Assembly: GCF_021556615.1 (NCBI RefSeq)
Contig: NZ_JAKGGD010000001.1
Coordinates: 248,001-312,000, forward strand
Source of the DNA: Paracoccus salsus
Lineage (GTDB): Bacteria > Pseudomonadota > Alphaproteobacteria > Rhodobacterales > Rhodobacteraceae
Length of the DNA stretch: 64,000 bases
Direction: 5' to 3'
The notes under the pieces were generated by a model that worked only from the letters and a program-made list of their open reading frames with translations, ran no database searches and was not told where the DNA came from. This document shows positions 1 to 6,979 of the stretch, one piece after another; the stretch's first letter is position 1, and every line of letters starts with the position of its first letter. The translations under genes were made by a program, and so were the position numbers.

Positions 1-2
1 TG

Positions 3-332
3 CTGGTTCTGACACTGGCGATGCAGTCCGCCGTCATGCTGCTCTGGCTGGGCCTGGCCGATCGCGCATCCCTGCGCGGGATCGTGACCGAATGGCGCGT
101 CTCGCTGGCGGCGGGCGCACTTGGCGCCTTTGCGTCGCTATTCTGGTTCATCGGCTTCGCACTGACGCCAGCGGCCAATGTGAGGACACTGGCGCTGGTC
201 GAGGTGGTCTTCGCGCAGGCCGTCTCTGGCAGGGTGTTGCGCGAGAAGACCGGCCGGATGCAACGGGCCGGGATGGCGCTGATCGTCATCGGCGTCGGGT
301 GGCTGCTGGCCGTGACAGTCCAGCGCCCCTGA
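3..332 (+). CDS. EamA/DMT-family permease, C-terminal end (partial)
   Basis: The reading frame is open from the window edge to the TGA at 330-332, so this is the last ~109 codons of a gene that begins upstream. The visible part has about three hydrophobic helices separated by short loops, including a segment LGAFASLFWFIGFALTPAAN and the typical late motif VEVVFAQAVSGRVLREK. That pattern fits the second half of a 10-helix drug/metabolite transporter (EamA) in the inner membrane. The substrate cannot be told from the fragment. The next gene on this strand starts about 140 bases later. Confidence 0.7.
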   Translation: MVLTLAMQSAVMLLWLGLADRASLRGIVTEWRVSLAAGALGAFASLFWFIGFALTPAANVRTLALVEVVFAQAVSGRVLREKTGRMQRAGMALIVIGVGWLLAVTVQRP

Positions 333-475
333 TCTGCGTGGCAACGGCTCGCACAGGGCCGCCGCCCGTGACCCGGGCGCGGCGGACCCGGAACACGGAC
401 CGGCGGAGCGCGCGGGTTTGACACGCTGCCGCAGCTATGGAACCATCAGCCATCTGTCGGTCATGCGTGTACGCC

Positions 476-1060
476 ATGCGTCGTCTGTTCCCTGCCCTGG
501 TCGTCCTTCTGTCGGCAAACCCCGTCGCGGCCGAGGTCTGGGAATATGGCGACCGCGAGTGCCGCGAGTTGTGGTTCATGCGAAACCTGATCATGGACCG
601 GGCGGGCTATTGCTTCGGTTCGGCCCTGGGCAGGGCGCTGTTCGACAACCGGGACTGCAGCGGTGCCGACATCGATCCCGGGCCGGACCAACGCCGGCAG
701 GTCAGCAAAATCCAGGCGCTCGAGAGCCGGATCGGCTGCCGGGTCGACACCACGGCAACGGAACTGGGTGGTGTCGACATGCAGGGCCTGCGGCGACTGC
801 GCGACATGCCGCTGCCGGACAATGGCGGCAGCGCCTGCGTGTCGTGGCGCGGCAAGACCGTGCCGCTGCATGATGGGTATGGTCCCGGATCGAGGGTCAT
901 CGGCCAGCTGCGGCCTGGCGATCGGGTGGATTTCGGCTTCATTGGCGAGGGCGACTGGAACGTGATCTCGGTCGCATCCGGGGCGGAGGACGGCAGGCTT
1001 GGCTGGCTCAACATGTCCGATGTCGATTGGTCGGCCTCTTGCACGGACTGGGTCGGCTGA
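476..1060 (+). CDS. DUF4453 secreted protein with YARHG and SH3-like parts
   Basis: 194 residues. I start at the internal ATG (476) because it gives a clean signal peptide, MRRLFPALVVLLSANPVAAE; the ATG at 437 would add 13 residues ahead of it. The mature N-terminus has a Tyr/Arg-rich region (WEYGDRECRELWFMRN) of the kind called YARHG, followed by spaced cysteines (CRELW, YCFG, DCSG, GCRV) that could form disulfides in the periplasm. The C-terminal third, from about VPLHDGYGPGSRVIG, resembles an SH3-like domain. This architecture matches DUF4453 proteins of Rhodobacteraceae. Function is unknown; cell-envelope location is inferred from the signal peptide. Confidence 0.7.
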   Translation: MRRLFPALVVLLSANPVAAEVWEYGDRECRELWFMRNLIMDRAGYCFGSALGRALFDNRDCSGADIDPGPDQRRQVSKIQALESRIGCRVDTTATELGGVDMQGLRRLRDMPLPDNGGSACVSWRGKTVPLHDGYGPGSRVIGQLRPGDRVDFGFIGEGDWNVISVASGAEDGRLGWLNMSDVDWSASCTDWVG

Positions 1061-1167
1061 CGGCGGGTCACGCCTGGACCTTGTTCGGCCCATGCGTGAT
1101 TTCCATCAGGATCGGGGCCAGAAGAAAACCCCACAAGGCGGTGCGCCGGACACGGCCGGAATCTGCG

Positions 1168-2022
1168 TCAGATCCATTTCGCAACGGGCGGCAGGCTCAT
1201 CAGCACGGCATCGGCGTTGTGCCCGGTTTCAAGACCGAATTTCGTGCCGCGGTCATAGACGAGGTTGTATTCCGCATAAAGCCCGCGATGAACCAGCTGC
1301 GCATCCTTGTCGGCCTCGTCCCAGGTCTGGCTCATCCGGGCTTCAGCCAGCGGCAGGAAGGCGGGCAGGAAAGCTTCGCCCACCGCTTTCGTGAAGTCGA
1401 AATCGGCCTGCCAGTCGCCGCTGTTCAGATCGTCGTAGAAGATACCGCCGACGCCCCGGGCGCGTCCCCGGTGCGGGATGAAGAAATATTCGTCCGCCCA
1501 GGCCTTGTAGCGGTCGTAAAGTTCGTTGCCATGCGGTGCACAGGCCGCGCGCAGTGTGTCGTGGAAATGGGCCGTGTCCTCGGGATATTCGAGGCACGGG
1601 TTCAGATCGCTGCCGCCACCGAACCACCATGCGCCCGGCGTCCAGAACATCCGGGTGTTCATGTGGACGGCCGGCGCGTGCGGGTTCTGCATATGCGCGA
1701 CAAGGCTGATGCCCGATGCCCAGAAACGCGGGTCCTTGTCCATGCCCGGCACGCCACGCGCCGCCATCGCCGCCTGCGCCCGGGGGGCCAGGGTTCCGTG
1801 CACCTCGGACCAGTTCACGCCGACCTTCTCGAACACGCGGCCGCCGCGCATGACCGACATCAGGCCGCCGCCGCCATCCTCGCCGCGCTGCGTCGGGGTG
1901 ACCACGAACCGGCCCACCGGGGCCTCGCCGGGGCCACGATCCTCAAGTGCCTCGAACGCCATCACGATGCGGTCGCGCAATTCGCGGAACCAATCCGCTG
2001 CCTGGCGGCGTTGATCGTCCAT
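1168..2022 (-). CDS. hemF: Oxygen-dependent coproporphyrinogen III oxidase
   Basis: 284 residues. HemF converts coproporphyrinogen III to protoporphyrinogen IX with O2 in heme synthesis, in the cytoplasm. Family motifs are clear: NPHAPAVHMNTRMF near residues 113-126, WWFGGGSDLNP (132-142), the FHDTLR histidine near 154, RGVGGIFYDDLN (189-200) and EYNLVYDRGTKFGLETG (251-267). The frame is open further upstream, but the ATG at 2022 is chosen because homology begins there. The protein ends just after PPVAKW; the E. coli enzyme carries roughly 20 more residues, so this is a short C-terminus rather than an obvious truncation. Being the aerobic enzyme, it fits an organism that also builds a cbb3 oxidase. 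Confidence 0.95.
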   Translation of the reverse strand: MDDQRRQAADWFRELRDRIVMAFEALEDRGPGEAPVGRFVVTPTQRGEDGGGGLMSVMRGGRVFEKVGVNWSEVHGTLAPRAQAAMAARGVPGMDKDPRFWASGISLVAHMQNPHAPAVHMNTRMFWTPGAWWFGGGSDLNPCLEYPEDTAHFHDTLRAACAPHGNELYDRYKAWADEYFFIPHRGRARGVGGIFYDDLNSGDWQADFDFTKAVGEAFLPAFLPLAEARMSQTWDEADKDAQLVHRGLYAEYNLVYDRGTKFGLETGHNADAVLMSLPPVAKWI

Positions 2023-2086
2023 GTGACCCCCATTCGTGAATTGCCAAGCGAGCGCCCCGGCGGATAGCATTTCACAAACCGCTGTA

Positions 2087-2518
2087 ATGAGACAGGCCAT
2101 GCCCCGCAACACCGCCCTTGCCCTGATGGTCCTTCCGCTGCTGATGGCGGCCTGCGCGACCCCGCAGGAACGGTGCATCAGCCGCCACACCGGGGAATTC
2201 CGAACCGTCAGCCGCCTGCTGGCCGAGGTCGAGGCCAATCTTGCCAGGGGTTACGCCTGGGAAGAAAGGCAGGTGGTGCGCGACCGCTACACCCAGTGCC
2301 GCACGGTCGAACGCGACAGGCAGGGCGAGGTCATCGGCGTCACCACCCGGGGCTGCTGGCGCGACTATGTGGATACCGAACGCTTTCGCGTTCCCATCGA
2401 CCCCGCAGCCGAATCGCGCAAGCGCGAAAACCTTGCCGCGCGAAAGGCCGCCCTGGCCGATCGCGCGCTCGCATCGGTGGCGGCGTGCAAATCGGCATTT
2501 CCCGAGCCGCAGAAATAG
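2087..2518 (+). CDS. Small lipoprotein, function unknown
   Basis: 143 residues from ATG 2087; an ATG at 2099 gives a tighter signal peptide and is equally possible. The N-terminus MPRNTALALMVLPLLMAAC ends in a lipobox (MAAC), so the protein should be lipidated. The mature part has six cysteines including ERCIS, TQCRT, RGCWRDY and a C-terminal VAACKS, and many charged residues. I do not recognise a domain. It is divergent from hemF and its stop lies 10 bases from the convergent SDR gene. A weak promoter-like pair TTGCCA (2041) and TAGCAT (2065) lies upstream. Confidence 0.6.
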   Translation: MRQAMPRNTALALMVLPLLMAACATPQERCISRHTGEFRTVSRLLAEVEANLARGYAWEERQVVRDRYTQCRTVERDRQGEVIGVTTRGCWRDYVDTERFRVPIDPAAESRKRENLAARKAALADRALASVAACKSAFPEPQK

Positions 2519-2528
2519 CACCGCGGCG

Positions 2529-3335
2529 CTAGAGGTCCTGAGCGGTCACCGGATCGGCAAGGCTGCGCCCGCCATCGACGGTCACGATCTGACCGGTCAT
2601 GAAGCGCGCGCCCTCGCTTGCCAGGTAATGGACCGTCTCGGACAGTTCGTCGGCCGAGGCGATCCGCCCCAGCGGCGTTCCCGCGATGATCTGGTCTCGG
2701 ATCTCGGAATTCTCGCGCAGCGCGCATTTCAGTTCGTGCGACATCACGCTGCTGAACCGCACACCGTTGACGCGAATGCGATGCGGGGCCAGCGCCAGCG
2801 CAAGCCCGCGGGTCGCCTGCTCCTGCGCCGCGCAGGCGATGGAATAACCCAGCATGGCGGGAACCGGCTTGACCGATGCCAGCGTCGAGATATTCACGAT
2901 CGCGCCGGCCTGGATCACGTCGGTCTGGCCCTCGGCCTGCTTGATCATTCGCTTTGCGACCATCTGCGACAGGCGAAGCCCGGCGGTCATGTTCTGACGC
3001 ATCATCTCGTCCAGCACGCCCGTGTCGGTGTCAAGCGGGTCGGAACCCTTGACGAAACGATGTGCGTTCACCAGCACATCGACCCGATCAAACGCATCCA
3101 GCGTGGCCGAAAGCAGATTGGCCATCGCCAGCTTCTGCGAGATGTCGCCGGCGAATTTCACAAGATGTGCGTTTTCCTTGACGTGGTCCGACATGGCCTG
3201 ATCCAGCGCCTCCTCGTCGCTGTCGGCAAACACGACGTTGGCGCCCCGTTCGACGAAGTGCCTGGCGATTGCCAGCCCGATGCCGCGCGAGGCGCCGGTG
3301 ACGATTGCAGTCTTGCCCTGGATCGACAGGCTCAT
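2529..3335 (-). CDS. SDR-family protein lacking the catalytic lysine
   Basis: 268 residues with a full Rossmann-type short-chain dehydrogenase fold: TGASRGIG (13-20) for the cofactor, DVLVNAH (86-92) at the NAG position, QNMTAG (114-119), a Thr at the usual catalytic Ser position (NIST, 148-151), Tyr164, and the C-terminal MTGQIVTVDGG. In the canonical YxxxK motif the Lys is Cys (YSIAC, 164-168), and NAG is NAH, so ordinary SDR catalysis is doubtful. Its start overlaps the stop of rsmC by 4 bases, so the two are probably co-translated. Substrate unknown; it may be a redox sensor or structural homologue. Confidence 0.8.
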   Translation of the reverse strand: MSLSIQGKTAIVTGASRGIGLAIARHFVERGANVVFADSDEEALDQAMSDHVKENAHLVKFAGDISQKLAMANLLSATLDAFDRVDVLVNAHRFVKGSDPLDTDTGVLDEMMRQNMTAGLRLSQMVAKRMIKQAEGQTDVIQAGAIVNISTLASVKPVPAMLGYSIACAAQEQATRGLALALAPHRIRVNGVRFSSVMSHELKCALRENSEIRDQIIAGTPLGRIASADELSETVHYLASEGARFMTGQIVTVDGGRSLADPVTAQDL

Positions 3336-4339
3336 GGGCGGCCTCCCCTGTTCCCCGCCTGGCGCCCTGCGCCGGTGGCCTCGATGATCTTGTAGCGACT
3401 GTCGCCGCCGATTTCCGTGACCTTGGCGAAATGCCCGGCAAGGACGTTTTCATAGGGCAGATGCCGGTTCGACACCATCCAGAGCCTGCCGGCCCCGGTC
3501 AACAGCCGTGCCGCGGTCGCGATGAAGGCAGCCCCCAGTTTCGGTTCGGGCTGGCGCCCCTCGTGAAAGGGCGGATTCATGATCACGCCGTTCACCGGTT
3601 CGGGCAGGGTGAAATCACGCGCATCCGCCCAGTGAAACTGCGCGCGCGGGTCGCTGATATTGTCGCGGGCGGATTGCAGCGCGGCGTGATCAGCCTCGAC
3701 CAGATGGATGATCTCGAGGCCAGGACGGGCCAGCGCCTGCGCGGCCAGCCACCCCCATCCCGCGCCCAGGTCCACGACGCGTGTCGGCAGGCGATCGGGC
3801 AGATGCTGCGCCAGCAAGGCCGAACCGGGATCGATCCCGTCGGCAGAAAAGACCCCGGGACGCGTGACAAAGCCGGGTGCGACCTCGGAGGGCCGGGATC
3901 GCCACTCCGGCGGCAACCCGTTTTCGACGGGCAGAGTCACCCGAAAGATCTTGCCATGCGCCTTGCTGTGAACCTCGTCGATATCGGCAAGCCGACGCAA
4001 TTCCTTCAGGATCGAATCGACGCCATCGGTCTTTTGCCCGTCGATCCACAAAGGCGCCCCGGGAACCAGCCTTGCGGCAGCGTCCGCGATGCGCGCCCGT
4101 GCCTGCTGCTTCGAGCGTGGCAGGACCACAAGGGCGCCGTCGAAATCTCCGTCGATCGCGACGGACACGTGATAACCGCGCGCGGCAAGGGCCTGATGAT
4201 CGGGGAAATACCCCTGCTGTATCCGGGTCGCGTTCACGTCAAGCGGCGACAGGTCATCATCGCCGCGCGCGCCGACGACCAGAAAACGCCCTGCCGGGTG
4301 ACCATCCGGAAAGGCCAGCATTAATCTGCTTGCTGTCAC
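3332..4339 (-). CDS. rsmC: Class I SAM methyltransferase, RsmC-like (16S rRNA G1207)
   Basis: 335 residues in two halves: a degenerate N-terminal methyltransferase-like domain, and a C-terminal catalytic domain with VVDLGAGWGWLAAQ (SAM binding) and IMNPPFHEG, the NPPF motif of N2-guanine methyltransferases. This two-domain layout is typical of RsmC, which methylates G1207 of 16S rRNA. It lies 3 bases after the clpS stop and overlaps the SDR start by 4 bases (ATGA), so clpS-rsmC-SDR look like one reverse-strand unit. RlmG-like activity is the main alternative. Confidence 0.85.
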   Translation of the reverse strand: MTASRLMLAFPDGHPAGRFLVVGARGDDDLSPLDVNATRIQQGYFPDHQALAARGYHVSVAIDGDFDGALVVLPRSKQQARARIADAAARLVPGAPLWIDGQKTDGVDSILKELRRLADIDEVHSKAHGKIFRVTLPVENGLPPEWRSRPSEVAPGFVTRPGVFSADGIDPGSALLAQHLPDRLPTRVVDLGAGWGWLAAQALARPGLEIIHLVEADHAALQSARDNISDPRAQFHWADARDFTLPEPVNGVIMNPPFHEGRQPEPKLGAAFIATAARLLTGAGRLWMVSNRHLPYENVLAGHFAKVTEIGGDSRYKIIEATGAGRQAGNRGGRP

Positions 4340-4342
4340 GTT

Positions 4343-4672
4343 CTACTCTTTTTCCATGGTGCATTGCAGCGGGTGCTGCTGCCGGCGCGCAAGTTCCATG
4401 ACCTGCGCGACCTTCGTTTCGGCGACCTCATGGGAGAAGACACCGACCACGGCGACGCCGCGGCGATGGACCGTCAGCATGATCTCGATCGCCTGGGCGT
4501 GGGTCATGTTGAAAAGCCGCTCCAGCACATGGACAACGAATTCCATGGGTGTGAAATCATCATTCAGCATCATGACCTTGTACATCGGCGGACGCTGCGG
4601 CTTGGTCCGCGGCTTCACGGCCAGTTCGGACTGGCCGTCGGGTTTGTCGCTGTCGGTCATCCAGTGCGTCAT
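4343..4672 (-). CDS. clpS: ATP-dependent Clp protease adaptor ClpS
   Basis: 109 residues; the in-frame ATG at 4660 could also be the start. ClpS binds N-degron substrates and delivers them to ClpAP. The core motifs are present: [20 protein letters not shown], with the acidic and methionine residues of the N-end binding pocket, then [33 protein letters not shown] and the terminal [10 protein letters not shown]. The N-terminal ~25 residues are charged and variable, as in the family. First gene of the clpS-rsmC-SDR unit. The 254 bases between it and the divergent carboxypeptidase gene must hold both promoters. Confidence 0.95.
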   Translation of the reverse strand: MTHWMTDSDKPDGQSELAVKPRTKPQRPPMYKVMMLNDDFTPMEFVVHVLERLFNMTHAQAIEIMLTVHRRGVAVVGVFSHEVAETKVAQVMELARRQQHPLQCTMEKE

Positions 4673-4926
4673 CAGGTCACGTTCCGGCCATTGCAGGCCT
4701 TGTATGAAATCTTGGCCCGCCGTTCCGGCAGCCCGTCCGAAACGGAAATATAGTCAATTCTGCGGTGGATGAAAGCCCCGCGCGGGTCGTTGCCCCGGTG
4801 CGGGGAGAAGGGACCAAATAAGTCAAATGCCCGGTTTCAAGCACAATATACTCGTGCTATTGTGACTTTGTTAATGACGGGTGTGCAACAAAAGAAACGC
4901 CCGCACGAGGCAGAGAGACCGCGACA

Positions 4927-6627
4927 GTGACCCGATTTTCCCTGAAGGCCCGGTTGTGGGCTTATATCATGTTGGCTGTTCTGGCCCCGGCGACGCTTTC
5001 GGCGGCTCCCTTCGCCGCCTATGTGATGGACGCGCGAACCGGGCAGCCGATCTACAAACAGAACGCCGACACCAGGCTTCATCCCGCGTCCCTGACGAAG
5101 ATGATGACGCTCTACCTGGCATTCACCGCGGTCGAACGCGGGCAGGTGCGACTGGATTCGCAGTTCACGATCTCATCGAACGCGGCGGCGGAGCCACCGT
5201 CCAAGCTGGGCTTGCGGGCCGGACAGAAGATCGAACTCCGCTATCTGTTGCGCGCGGCCGCGATCAAGTCCGCCAATGATGCAGCCACCGCGATCGGCGA
5301 GGGACTGGCCGGTTCGGAGGCTGCCTTCGGCCAGCAGATGACGGCAATGGCGCGCGCCCTGGGGATGCAGAACACCCAGTTCCGCAATGCCAACGGACTG
5401 ACCCAGGACGGCCATTTTTCCACCGCGCATGACATGACCATCCTCGGGCGTCACCTGTTCTATGATTTCCCGCAATACTACAATCTTTTCTCGCGGCGCT
5501 CGGCCGATGCGGGGATCAGCAAGGTATCCTCCACCAACAAGCGGTTCTTGGACGGCTATTCCGGCGCGGACGGCATCAAGACCGGCTACACGCGCGCAGC
5601 CGGCTTCAACCTGACCGCATCGGCACAGCGCGGCAACAAGCGGCTGATCGCCACCGTGTTCGGCGGCACCTCGACCGCGCAGCGCAATCAGGTGATGGGA
5701 GAGTTGCTGGATTCGTCCTTCACCCGCATCCCGGACCGCGTGCGCGAGACGCGCCCCTCTCCGCCCCGTTTCGCGGCGCAGCAGAAGATCGTGCGCCGTG
5801 CCCAGGTTGCGCCGACGGTCGCGGCGACCGCCCCCGAACCGCAACAGCTTGTGCTGTCCGCTTCTGAGCCTCCGGCGCGGGTCCGCCGTCCCACGGCCTC
5901 GACCGCGGCGATTGCGGTCGCTGATCCGCTGGCGGAGGCGGTGAGGCAGGCGACACGGGCCCCGATCACCGCAAAGAGCCTGAACCTGGCCGCCAGCACA
6001 CGGCCGCCCTTGCGTCCCCTCGCGCAGCGCGCAGCGGTGGCCGACGCGCTTGCGACCGCGGTCGCTGCGGCTGAAAGCGCGACACCCAGTGCGCAGTCGC
6101 CCAGCCTCGCGGCACCAGTCCTCGAGGCGTCCGACCGCCCCGTCCCCGCCCCGCGTTCGCGCACCGGCAACGGCCAGGCCAGCACCGCCGCAGTCGCGCA
6201 GCCCGACAGCGGTCAGGCCGATGCCGTGGCGCAGGCGGTGGCCGAAGCCTCGGCGGAAAGCGCCGGAACGATGTCGCTTCTGGCCTCACCCGCGCCCAAA
6301 CCGCGTTCGGAAACGGTGATCCTTGCCGCCATGGGCGAGGGCGACATCTCAGAGCCGGCGGCGCTGGAAATCGTCTCGCGCCCCTCGGGCAGCGGGCGCA
6401 GCTGGGGCATCGCGCTGGGTCGCTTCGGCTCGCAGGTCGAGGCTGAAAAACTGCTTCTGCGCACCGCGTTGCAGGATGGCACGGCCCTTGAGGGCGCGGA
6501 CCGGCGCATCGCCGATACGGCGCGCGGCTTCGAGGCGGCCTTCGTCAACCTGTCGAAGGCCGACGCCCATCTGGCCTGCGAAAGGCTGAAAGCCCGATCG
6601 CAGGAATGCCGCGTCACCGGCCCCTGA
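4927..6627 (+). CDS. Secreted D-alanyl-D-alanine carboxypeptidase with C-terminal SPOR domain
   Basis: 566 residues, GTG start preceded by GAGGCAGAGAG. Residues 1-27 form a signal peptide ending TLSAAPF. The penicillin-binding serine peptidase domain (about 28-275) has SLTK (catalytic Ser and Lys), SAN and KTG motifs, so it should trim the terminal D-Ala of peptidoglycan stem peptides in the periplasm. A long Ala/Pro-rich linker (about 280-480) follows. The last ~80 residues, starting near SWGIALGRFGSQVEAEKLL, match a SPOR domain, which binds denuded glycan at division sites. This fusion is common in Rhodobacterales (DacC/DacF-like). A strong terminator follows the gene. Confidence 0.93.
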   Translation: MTRFSLKARLWAYIMLAVLAPATLSAAPFAAYVMDARTGQPIYKQNADTRLHPASLTKMMTLYLAFTAVERGQVRLDSQFTISSNAAAEPPSKLGLRAGQKIELRYLLRAAAIKSANDAATAIGEGLAGSEAAFGQQMTAMARALGMQNTQFRNANGLTQDGHFSTAHDMTILGRHLFYDFPQYYNLFSRRSADAGISKVSSTNKRFLDGYSGADGIKTGYTRAAGFNLTASAQRGNKRLIATVFGGTSTAQRNQVMGELLDSSFTRIPDRVRETRPSPPRFAAQQKIVRRAQVAPTVAATAPEPQQLVLSASEPPARVRRPTASTAAIAVADPLAEAVRQATRAPITAKSLNLAASTRPPLRPLAQRAAVADALATAVAAAESATPSAQSPSLAAPVLEASDRPVPAPRSRTGNGQASTAAVAQPDSGQADAVAQAVAEASAESAGTMSLLASPAPKPRSETVILAAMGEGDISEPAALEIVSRPSGSGRSWGIALGRFGSQVEAEKLLLRTALQDGTALEGADRRIADTARGFEAAFVNLSKADAHLACERLKARSQECRVTGP

Positions 6628-6657
6628 GCCGGATTGCGCCGGGGCATGGAACCTGAC

Positions 6658-6690
6658 AAGGGCGGGGCTGACAGCCTCGCCCTTTCTCGT
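6658..6690 (+). terminator. Rho-independent terminator after the carboxypeptidase gene
   Basis: Near-perfect hairpin: AAGGGCG (6658-6664) and GGCT (6666-6669) pair with AGCC (6673-6676) and CGCCCTT (6678-6684) around a 3-base loop, with one G/T mismatch, followed by TCTCGTTGT. It starts 30 bases after the stop and could also help stop transcription from the convergent ccoS side. Confidence 0.75.
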
Positions 6691-6805
6691 TGTCGCAAGC
6701 CTGCTCTCCGCTCGGCCAGGCGCGCCCAAGAGGGCCATCCGCTCGACTGGATGTGATCCCTCCTTCCCCACAGGGCGCACAGCATCGCAGCAGCGGATCG
6801 TGGTT

Positions 6806-6967
6806 TCAGTCCGGCCGCGGCCGGTCGTCCCAGGCATCGCTCAGGATCCGCTCGGCGTCGCCCTTCGGATCCTCGAACTGTCGAGATCGCAGCGCCCAGA
6901 TGAAGGCGGCAAGCCCGACACCGCCAAGGCCAAGCGAAACGGGGATCAGGATCGCAAGGATTTCCAT
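6806..6967 (-). CDS. ccoS: cbb3-type cytochrome oxidase assembly protein CcoS
   Basis: 53 residues, easily missed because of its size. The sequence starts MEILAILIPVSLGLGGVGLA, a single membrane helix, continues AFIWALRSRQFEDPKGDAER and ends DDRPRPD. The RSxQFEDPxGxAxRIL pattern is the CcoS signature. CcoS is needed to make cbb3 oxidase active, probably by helping insert heme and copper cofactors. It is the last gene of ccoG-ccoH-ccoI-ccoS, starting 12 bases after the ccoI stop, and is convergent with the carboxypeptidase gene. Confidence 0.93.
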   Translation of the reverse strand: MEILAILIPVSLGLGGVGLAAFIWALRSRQFEDPKGDAERILSDAWDDRPRPD

Positions 6968-6979
6968 ATCGTCCTCCGT

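Noticed and set aside
381-392. 12-base match to the tRNA-Arg 3' end (GGCGGACCCGGA)
   Set aside because: Considered as an attachment repeat, but it lies 33 kb left of the accessory region with core genes between, and a 12-base GC-rich match is expected by chance.
4842-4864. Inverted repeat CACAAT-N11-ATTGTG upstream of the carboxypeptidase
   Set aside because: Six-base AT-rich arms with an 11-base spacer are weak; it matches no operator I can name and may only be promoter sequence.
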